A DNA stretch of 8,366 bases, from the NCBI GenBank assembly GCA_002372575.1, contig DFHC01000016.1, forward strand, positions 1 to 8,366, in the 5' to 3' direction. Position numbers and translations under genes: made by a program. Positions 1 through 8,366 of this stretch are shown piece by piece. The notes beneath the pieces were generated by a model, which was given only the letters and a program-made list of their open reading frames with translations, had not been told where the DNA came from and ran no database searches. The stretch is from a bacterium UBA3734. GTDB lineage: Bacteria; Bacteroidota; Bacteroidia; Bacteroidales; Bacteroidaceae. How positions within the stretch are numbered: position 1 is the stretch's first letter; each line of letters begins with the position of its first letter.

Positions 1-2721
1 TTCACGGAATTCGTCGGCAAGTACCACATACTGCTCTTCCTTTTGGTCGAAGTTAGCTTTAAACTCAGCCTGTACACGTTCACAGCGTTCCTTGATGTCG
101 TTGACAATGATGCGTAGTTCTTCTGGAATGCCTTTCTTGAACTCAAATTCCAACTCTGACAGAGCCACATTGATGATGCCGGAAACATCGGCCTTGTGTT
201 CGGTGTTTTCAAGAAGGTTGATACGCTCAATACGATGAGTGACCTCCGTGATTAATGTTGGGATGGCACCAAGAGGCAACTTCTTCAGTTTCTCTTTCGT
301 TTCTTCATCGCCAAAAGAGCGTACTTGGTTAATCATGGCCTTGGCTTCAGCAAGGGTGTTGCGTAGTTCATAGAGGCTGTCTTTGTTTTCAACCTCGTCG
401 ATTTCCTTGCGGAACTCTTCCAGATTATCGGTCGTAAAGTTGAAAAGCAGGCTTTTGACGTGCTGGATTTTCTCCATCACCTCATCCTTGTCAACCATGA
501 CGACCTCACCGATGGGCAGTTCATCGGGTACATCTTCATCGGAAGTTCGATTGAGTTCGCGCAGGTATCTGTCATTTGTAGCATCAAAGTTTTCTTTGAT
601 GTTTACAAAGTCCACAACATAGCCATATCTGAAATCCTTGTATGGGCGATTAACACGGGTGAGGGCCTGAAGCAGGTCGTGTCCGTCGAGAGAACGGCCG
701 AGATACAATTTCTTCAGTCGTGGAGCATCAAAGCCCGTGAGCAACATCTTGTTGACGATCAATACATCCACATCCATCAGTTTCTTGAAGCCGTCGATAT
801 ATTCTTTCCGTTCCATCTTATCACCTTCATCGTGAAGAATAAGCGAAGCCGTCAATGGCTTATAGCCGTAGGATGTTACCATAGGCTCGGCAGCCATCAT
901 CATCTGTTCCTCTTGATGCTGAGACACTTTTTCCGCACGGTGGAATCGTTCTTGCCAGAGGCGATAAAGTTCACGGGCTTGTGGATTAGTCTTGCAAACA
1001 ATCATGGCACCTACGGAATCGTCGGCTTGTTCTGTTCGGAAGCGTCGGAAGTCAGCAATGATATAATCTAACAGAGCATTCAGATAACTCTCATGCTCAA
1101 TGATTTTATTCCGGTCAATATCACTTTTCTTGACTTCCACACCACCTGCCAGTTCGTCCAAGATGCTCTCTATTTTCTCTTTGTAGATGGTCTCAACAGG
1201 TTCTCGCATCAGCTTCCGGGTATAGCCGTCAGCAATAGACTTGTCGTAGTAGTAGGTATGAATATACTTTCCGAATACACGCCACGACTCTCGTTCTTCT
1301 TTCAGGAGCGGCGTTCCTGTCAGTGCAATCTTCACTGCATCTTTGTCTGCTTCGAGCAAATTGGCGAGAAAACTGCCTTGTGGGTTGTAGCCACGGTGAG
1401 CCTCATCGATGAAGAAAACACGCTGCAAATGGGTGTTGTAATTGCCGTCAATCTTGACTTTCTTCTTGTCCTCCTTGAATTTCTGGATGTTGACAACCAT
1501 GATTTCAAGTTTACCGCCGCTGTTCTCCGTAATAGCAGTGTTACCGATGTCGTTCATCAATTCGTCCCGACTTTTTGCATTGCGGACGATAAGCCCTCTG
1601 GCGGCAAACTCATCCGTTGCTTGTTCCATCAGGTCGATTCGGTCCACAATGAAATAGAACTTTGCAATGGTATTCTTCTTGGCAAAGTAATCTGTCAGGC
1701 TTTTTACTGAATAGTAGGCAAGAGCGGTTTTGCCGCTTCCCTGTGTATGCCAGATGATGCCACTTTTCACCCCCTTGTCAAGAGTCTTGCGTATAGCCAG
1801 AGAAGCGAACAGTTGTTGATAACGCATTATGTGCTTTTGCAACTCTGTTCCTTGGGTGCCATCTTCCAGGTCAATTTTCTTTTCAACGTATGCAATTCCA
1901 TAGCGGAGCAGATAAAGGAATCGCTCTTTGCATAGCATGGAGGTGAGAATACGGTTTGTGGGTGTGTCAACCCTTTTGTTTGTGTGATATTCCTCCAGAT
2001 TCTTGATGACAACACAGTTGCGGTGTTTCAACACCATATTCTCCACATTTTCGGACAATTCGATATATGGGTAGTCATTGACAAAGTGCTTGTCCTCTTC
2101 CCTGAATACATTGAAGAAAGCCTTTTCTTTTGCTGTACAACAGTAGAATGCTCCCTGAATGGGCACCCGATTTTCGTTATCGTATTCTTGGTTGTTGGAG
2201 AATATCATTAACTGAGTGAGGTTGAAGAAACGCCTGAAGCAGCTTTTACTCATGCGTTTGTTAATACGTTCTCGCTCAGCAAGAATTCCCTCATGATTGT
2301 TAGGCTTCTTAACCTCGATAAAAGCCAAAGGCAGCCCGTTTACAAAACAGGTAATGTCAGGACGGAAATTGTCATCGGTTTCCTTGTTTTCACAGGGAAG
2401 TTCCGTGGTGACATGCCATACGTTGTTTTCCGGATTGTCAAAGTCAATGAGTTTGATGCCGCTGTTAGCAGACAGCAGTTGATAGAACTCTCTTCCGAGG
2501 TCATCATTGTTTGCAATGCTGACAATCTTGGAGAAAAGAATGGAGACCTCCGACTCGGGAATGTCCGGATTTAGCCTCTTAACGGACTCTTGAAACACAT
2601 CGGCAATTATGTTCGTCGATGCGTCAAGAGACTCTATCTTGTCAAGATATGTATAGCCCAGTTTGCACAGATGAAGTGCAGCAGGAACTTGTACTCTGGT
2701 ATTCTCATTAAAATTCGACAT
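1..2721 (-). CDS. hsdR: Type I restriction enzyme R subunit (HsdR), 3' end beyond the window
   Basis: This is the ATP-dependent translocase and nuclease subunit of a type I restriction-modification complex, which cuts unmethylated foreign DNA. I translated the minus strand by hand; it stays open for 907 codons to the left edge. An N-terminal PD-(D/E)xK nuclease shows P121-D122, then E136-V-K138-K139, followed by a Q-x3-F-S-N-N stretch. The superfamily 2 helicase motor follows: Walker A TQGSGKT (326-332), DEAH box (439-442), ALTGTP (466-471), GFDAP (663-667) and TRVNR (688-692). All key residues look intact. The charged C-terminal part is cut off by the window edge. The ATG at 2721 is well fixed because an in-frame TGA lies five codons upstream (2734-2736). 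HsdM and HsdS are not in the window and would have to lie to the left. Base composition is AT-richer than the genes to the right, suggesting acquisition. Family assignment is secure; the specificity cannot be known from this subunit. Confidence 0.95.
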   Translation of the reverse strand, partial: MSNFNENTRVQVPAALHLCKLGYTYLDKIESLDASTNIIADVFQESVKRLNPDIPESEVSILFSKIVSIANNDDLGREFYQLLSANSGIKLIDFDNPENNVWHVTTELPCENKETDDNFRPDITCFVNGLPLAFIEVKKPNNHEGILAERERINKRMSKSCFRRFFNLTQLMIFSNNQEYDNENRVPIQGAFYCCTAKEKAFFNVFREEDKHFVNDYPYIELSENVENMVLKHRNCVVIKNLEEYHTNKRVDTPTNRILTSMLCKERFLYLLRYGIAYVEKKIDLEDGTQGTELQKHIMRYQQLFASLAIRKTLDKGVKSGIIWHTQGSGKTALAYYSVKSLTDYFAKKNTIAKFYFIVDRIDLMEQATDEFAARGLIVRNAKSRDELMNDIGNTAITENSGGKLEIMVVNIQKFKEDKKKVKIDGNYNTHLQRVFFIDEAHRGYNPQGSFLANLLEADKDAVKIALTGTPLLKEERESWRVFGKYIHTYYYDKSIADGYTRKLMREPVETIYKEKIESILDELAGGVEVKKSDIDRNKIIEHESYLNALLDYIIADFRRFRTEQADDSVGAMIVCKTNPQARELYRLWQERFHRAEKVSQHQEEQMMMAAEPMVTSYGYKPLTASLILHDEGDKMERKEYIDGFKKLMDVDVLIVNKMLLTGFDAPRLKKLYLGRSLDGHDLLQALTRVNRPYKDFRYGYVVDFVNIKENFDATNDRYLRELNRTSDEDVPDELPIGEVVMVDKDEVMEKIQHVKSLLFNFTTDNLEEFRKEIDEVENKDSLYELRNTLAEAKAMINQVRSFGDEETKEKLKKLPLGAIPTLITEVTHRIERINLLENTEHKADVSGIINVALSELEFEFKKGIPEELRIIVNDIKERCERVQAEFKANFDQKEEQYVVLADEFRE

Positions 2722-2924
2722 GCAATTCTTTAGTCATCTTAACAAAAAACCTCCAAGCAGTGCCTCGACAGGCGACCAAACCTTTTGTTACACTACAAGG
2801 GAATTCATTGTGTTTTTTGCCTATTGGCTTTTGGCGGTCTTTATCGAGAATATCCGCAACCCGATTGAAGCACGAAATGGATTTTGTCCCATTTGTCTCC
2901 TTCCAAGAGACGGATATTGAAGTA

Positions 2925-2932
2925 CAAAGGTA
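2925..2932 (-). promoter_or_regulatory. Bacteroidetes -7 element, probable hsdR promoter
   Basis: Read on the minus strand this is TACCTTTG, an exact match to the Bacteroidetes -7 consensus TAnnTTTG. No TTTG -33 element sits at the usual distance of about 19-20 bases; the nearest (2945-2948) is only 12 bases away. If used, it gives hsdR an untranslated leader of roughly 200 nucleotides, which is long. No other gene lies between it and hsdR. Confidence 0.5.
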
Positions 2933-2933
2933 G

Positions 2934-2975
2934 TCATTTTTACTCAAAAACAGGCATTTTTAATGTTAAAAATGA
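2934..2975. repeat. AT-rich direct and inverted repeats upstream of hsdR
   Basis: CATTTTTA occurs at 2935-2942 and again at 2955-2962, exactly 20 bases apart, and in inverted orientation at 2967-2974. The last two form a perfect 9-bp inverted repeat, CATTTTTAA / TTAAAAATG, around a 2-base centre (2955-2974). The block overlaps the acetyltransferase stop codon (2966-2968) and lies just upstream of the hsdR -7 element. It could be an operator or a weak AT-rich terminator; composition alone could also produce part of it. Confidence 0.45.
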
Positions 2976-3478
2976 TTTGAGATCAGCATCTCCATCCCCG
3001 TTTTCTGCACCTGCATCCCCATGCGTTTGTAGAAGTGCAGGGCTGCGTCGTTGCCCTCCCACACGTTGAGCGTGATGTTGCGGCAACCGATGGAACGGGC
3101 GAAGTCGCGCACAAACTCGAAAAGGGCTTGTCCGATGTGCCTGCCACGCGCCTGCTCATCGACGCAGATGTCGTCGATATACAGCGTCTTGATGTCTTGC
3201 AGCAGGCGGTGGTTCCTCATCTCGATGAGCTGGCAGAAGGCGTGTCCGAGCACCTTTCCGTCGTCATAGACGAAGATGGGCTTGTGGTCGTCGTCGAGGA
3301 TGGCCTCAAGCTCTTTTTCGTTGTATTTGGGCGCGTCGGGCTTGAAAAGGTCGGGGCGAATCGCGTGGTGTACGGCATCGACCTGATACAGCAGTGCCAT
3401 CAGGCTCTTGATGTCTCTTTTTTCAGCTTTTCTGACTACGGCACTCTCGTTGTTGTCGGTTTTCGTCTTCATTTTCAT
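2966..3478 (-). CDS. GNAT-family N-acetyltransferase
   Basis: A 170-residue single-domain acetyltransferase predicted to move an acetyl group from acetyl-CoA to an amine; the acceptor is unknown. The acetyl-CoA pyrophosphate loop is clear: after strand DICVDE (103-108) comes ARGRHIGQAL (110-119), matching the Q/R-x-x-G-x-G/A pattern at R113 to A118. Motif B follows as N143-D-A-A, then F149-Y150 and M153-G154, the usual position of the helix and FY pair that close over coenzyme A. No signal peptide or membrane segment is seen, so it should be cytoplasmic. Two starts are possible, ATG at 3478 or at 3472 two codons later; neither has a strong ribosome site and both lie just downstream of a -7 element. 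It reads toward hsdR but is nearer in composition to the genes on its right. Family is firm; the substrate is not predictable. Confidence 0.88.
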   Translation of the reverse strand: MKMKTKTDNNESAVVRKAEKRDIKSLMALLYQVDAVHHAIRPDLFKPDAPKYNEKELEAILDDDHKPIFVYDDGKVLGHAFCQLIEMRNHRLLQDIKTLYIDDICVDEQARGRHIGQALFEFVRDFARSIGCRNITLNVWEGNDAALHFYKRMGMQVQKTGMEMLISNHF

Positions 3479-3500
3479 TAAAAATTGATTAATTTGCGTG

Positions 3501-3508
3501 CAAAATTA
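3501..3508 (-). promoter_or_regulatory. Bacteroidetes -7 element for the acetyltransferase
   Basis: On the minus strand this reads TAATTTTG, matching TAnnTTTG. It lies 22 bases upstream of the first possible ATG, a normal distance. No good -33 TTTG is seen at the expected spacing. It overlaps a small inverted repeat, TTTGC-GT-GCAAA (3493-3504). Confidence 0.5.
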
Positions 3509-3530
3509 CATGATTTCCGCTAAAATTCTG

Positions 3531-3538
3531 TATATTTG
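3531..3538 (+). promoter_or_regulatory. Bacteroidetes -7 element for the fucose-isomerase-like gene
   Basis: TATATTTG matches TAnnTTTG exactly and is followed by CA, as at two other plus-strand promoters here. It sits 27 bases before the ATG at 3566. Together with the minus-strand element at 3501-3508 it makes an 87-base divergent promoter region. A -33 element is not evident. Confidence 0.6.
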
Positions 3539-3565
3539 CACAAATAATTCTCAGAATATAGACTT

Positions 3566-4738
3566 ATGAATACCATTGCCATCTATACCCTTACCTCCGA
3601 GTTGCACGACGAGCAGGCCGTGGCAGCCGTCACCCAAGAGTTTTTGGGCAGTCTTCAGATTCAGTACAACCTGCGAGGCACAGACTATGCCGATTACGGT
3701 TCGCACACGCTCGACCTCATCTACGTCCGCACGGGTGGTACGGAGGGCATTTTCCTGCGTTTGCTTCCACAATTAAAGGCACAGAGCGAAAAGCCGTTCT
3801 ACCTGCTGACATCGGGCAAGAGCAACTCGCTCGCGGCCTCGATGGAGATTCTCTCTTACCTTCGCCAACACGGCTCCAAGGGCGAAATCATCCATGGCAA
3901 TAGCGAATACGTCCGCAAGCGAATTGACATTCTCGCGAAAGCCGCCGAAGCACGACAGCGGCTGCAAAAGACGCGCCTCGGCATCATCGGAAAACCCTCC
4001 GACTGGCTCATCTCCAGCCATGCCGACAGGGAAAAAGTACGTCAGCGACTCGGCATCGAACTCGTGGAGGTTCCCATGCAGGAGCTGTTGGCGGAAAGTG
4101 AAAAGTTGGGCGTAAAAAATGAAGAATCGCTTTCCGGCGCACTGAAAATCTACGAAGCCCTGAAGACCATTGTGGAGCGCCACCACCTCGCGGGGTTCAC
4201 GCTGCGTTGCTTCGACCTGCTCACCGCTGTCCGCAACACGGGCTGCATGGCCTTGGCACGACTTAACTCCGAGGGTATCGTGGCCGGCTGCGAGGGCGAT
4301 GTTCCCGCCATGCTCTCCATGACCATCATCAATGCTCTGACAGGCATTAGCGGTTTTCAGGCCAATCCGGCGAGCATCGACCCCGACAGCGCAACGATGA
4401 CCTTTGCCCACTGCACCATTCCGTTGAACATGGTGGAGCGCTACGAGTTGGACACCCATTTTGAGTCGGGCATCGGCGTGGGTATCCGCGGTTTTGTGGC
4501 AACGGGTCCCATCACTATTTTCAAGGTTTCTGGCGACCTGCAGCGCAGTTTCATTGCCGAGGGCGAACTCGTACGAAACGAATCGAAGCCTGACCTCTGC
4601 CGTACCCAGCAGGTCATCCGCCTCGCCGCCCCTGCCGACATCGCCTATTTCCTCACACAGCCCATCGGCAACCACCATATCATCCTGCCTGGCCACCACA
4701 AGGCGCTGCTCAAGGAGGTTACATTCGATTTTGTTTAA
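3566..4738 (+). CDS. L-fucose isomerase-related protein (COG2407-like), substrate unknown
   Basis: A 390-residue cytoplasmic protein resembling the family of L-fucose/L-arabinose isomerase-like proteins. These interconvert aldoses and ketoses with a divalent metal, although many members are uncharacterised. What can be seen is a GCEGDVPAML block (241-250), typical of this family with E243 as a likely metal ligand; acidic residues D272 and D274; AHC (281-283); and a late GNHHIILPGHH segment (368-378) rich in candidate metal-binding histidines. The first half has the alternating strand and helix pattern of a Rossmann-like fold, with VRTGGTEG at 54-61 and LLTSGKSNS at 80-88. It is far shorter than E. 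coli FucI (about 590 residues). No sugar kinase, aldolase or transporter lies beside it, so the context gives no pathway. It is monocistronic by its own promoter. I am fairly sure of the family and unsure of any isomerase activity. Confidence 0.7.
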   Translation: MNTIAIYTLTSELHDEQAVAAVTQEFLGSLQIQYNLRGTDYADYGSHTLDLIYVRTGGTEGIFLRLLPQLKAQSEKPFYLLTSGKSNSLAASMEILSYLRQHGSKGEIIHGNSEYVRKRIDILAKAAEARQRLQKTRLGIIGKPSDWLISSHADREKVRQRLGIELVEVPMQELLAESEKLGVKNEESLSGALKIYEALKTIVERHHLAGFTLRCFDLLTAVRNTGCMALARLNSEGIVAGCEGDVPAMLSMTIINALTGISGFQANPASIDPDSATMTFAHCTIPLNMVERYELDTHFESGIGVGIRGFVATGPITIFKVSGDLQRSFIAEGELVRNESKPDLCRTQQVIRLAAPADIAYFLTQPIGNHHIILPGHHKALLKEVTFDFV

Positions 4739-4786
4739 ACTTTACTAAATTTCTTGTGCGAAATAACGGGAAAAAGGAAAAATGAG

Positions 4787-4794
4787 TACATTTG
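4787..4794 (+). promoter_or_regulatory. Bacteroidetes -7 element for the TrmH-family gene; decides its start
   Basis: TACATTTG matches TAnnTTTG and is followed by CA. It overlaps a TTG at 4792 that would otherwise allow a longer reading frame. Because that TTG lies inside the promoter, translation must begin downstream, and the ATG at 4843 is the natural choice. No clear -33 TTTG is found at normal spacing. Confidence 0.6.
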
Positions 4795-4842
4795 CAGTCT
4801 CATCAGAAAATCAAGATACAAGCACTAAGCATAAATGAAACC

Positions 4843-5733
<891 letters not shown>

Positions 5734-5740
5734 AAGCGAA

Positions 5741-5757
5741 TTGGCACGCTCTTTGCT
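5741..5757 (+). promoter_or_regulatory. Sigma-54-type -24/-12 promoter-like element before clpC
   Basis: TTGGCACG, then four bases, then TTGC and a T matches the sigma-54 consensus (YTGGCACG-RNNN-TTGCW) at all specified positions except the purine, with the required 10 bases between the GG and the GC. It lies between the methyltransferase stop and the clpC start. The expected start of transcription, about position 5768, would leave only about four bases before the clpC ATG. Alternatively, TTTGC at 5752-5756 could be the core of a degenerate ordinary -7 element. Confidence 0.5.
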
Positions 5758-5771
5758 GATAGTATGACAGT

Positions 5772-8312
<2,541 letters not shown>

Positions 8313-8326
8313 AAAAACTAAAAAAT

Positions 8327-8357
8327 TTTGGTAATTCCCCATAAAAGCGTACCTTTG
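8327..8357 (+). promoter_or_regulatory. Complete Bacteroidetes -33/-7 promoter for a gene to the right
   Basis: TTTG at 8327-8330, a 19-base spacer, and TACCTTTG at 8350-8357 make the full Bacteroidetes primary-sigma promoter. It begins 15 bases after the clpC stop and points out of the window, so the next gene is probably transcribed separately on the plus strand starting beyond 8366. Confidence 0.7.
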
Positions 8358-8366
8358 CAGCCGATT

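Noticed and set aside
460..1710. Plus-strand reading frames of about 200 codons opposite hsdR
   Set aside because: The minus strand here encodes the helicase motifs of HsdR without interruption; the opposite frames show no recognisable domain and are antisense shadows.
2708..2947. Minus-strand 79-codon reading frame upstream of hsdR, considered as a small controller gene
   Set aside because: Its only long start codon lies upstream of the likely -7 element, no helix-turn-helix or other motif is visible, and its end simply overlaps the hsdR start in another frame.
4253..4268. A second TTGGCACG, considered as a sigma-54 -24 box
   Set aside because: It lies inside a coding region and has AACT where the -12 TTGC should be, so the spacing rule fails.
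3773..4699. 308-codon minus-strand frame opposite the fucose-isomerase-like gene
   Set aside because: It is a product of G+C-rich codon use on the plus strand; the plus frame has family motifs and a promoter, while this one has neither.
8313..8340. A-rich stretch after clpC, considered as a terminator
   Set aside because: There is no stem-loop before it, and part of it is the -33 region of the next promoter.

Overview
The window looks like a Bacteroidales chromosome, probably Prevotellaceae-like. Five copies of the Bacteroidetes -7 promoter motif TAnnTTTG lie just upstream of genes, and the gene starts lack good Shine-Dalgarno sequences. The ClpC and TrmH-type proteins also read like those of Bacteroides and Prevotella. 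The genus is an inference.

Layout, left to right. (1) Positions 1-2721, minus strand: the first 907 codons of a type I restriction enzyme R subunit (hsdR), running off the left edge. Its modification and specificity partners are not in view. (2) 2722-2965: a gene-free leader and promoter region with AT-rich repeats. (3) 2966-3478, minus: a GNAT acetyltransferase. (4) 3479-3565: a compact divergent promoter region. (5) 3566-4738, plus: an L-fucose-isomerase-related protein of unknown substrate. (6) 4843-5733, plus: a SpoU/TrmH-family RNA 2'-O-methyltransferase whose interdomain linker is encoded by a short hairpin plus a 7-bp tandem repeat. (7) 5772-8312, plus: the ClpC AAA+ unfoldase, preceded by a sigma-54-like element. 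(8) 8327-8357: a textbook Bacteroidetes promoter for a gene beyond the right edge.

The left third is visibly poorer in G+C than the right (45% in the first 60 bases against 72% in a ClpC line, counted by eye). This fits an acquired restriction-modification locus lying beside core housekeeping genes. The right-hand genes do not form one pathway: each has its own upstream promoter signal.

I see no clearly new multi-gene system. The most unusual signal is the heptanucleotide tract inside the methyltransferase gene. It encodes the same peptide repeat in all three frames, and a gain or loss of one unit would cut off the catalytic domain, so it could act as a phase-variable switch. The second is the sigma-54-type motif almost touching the clpC start codon.
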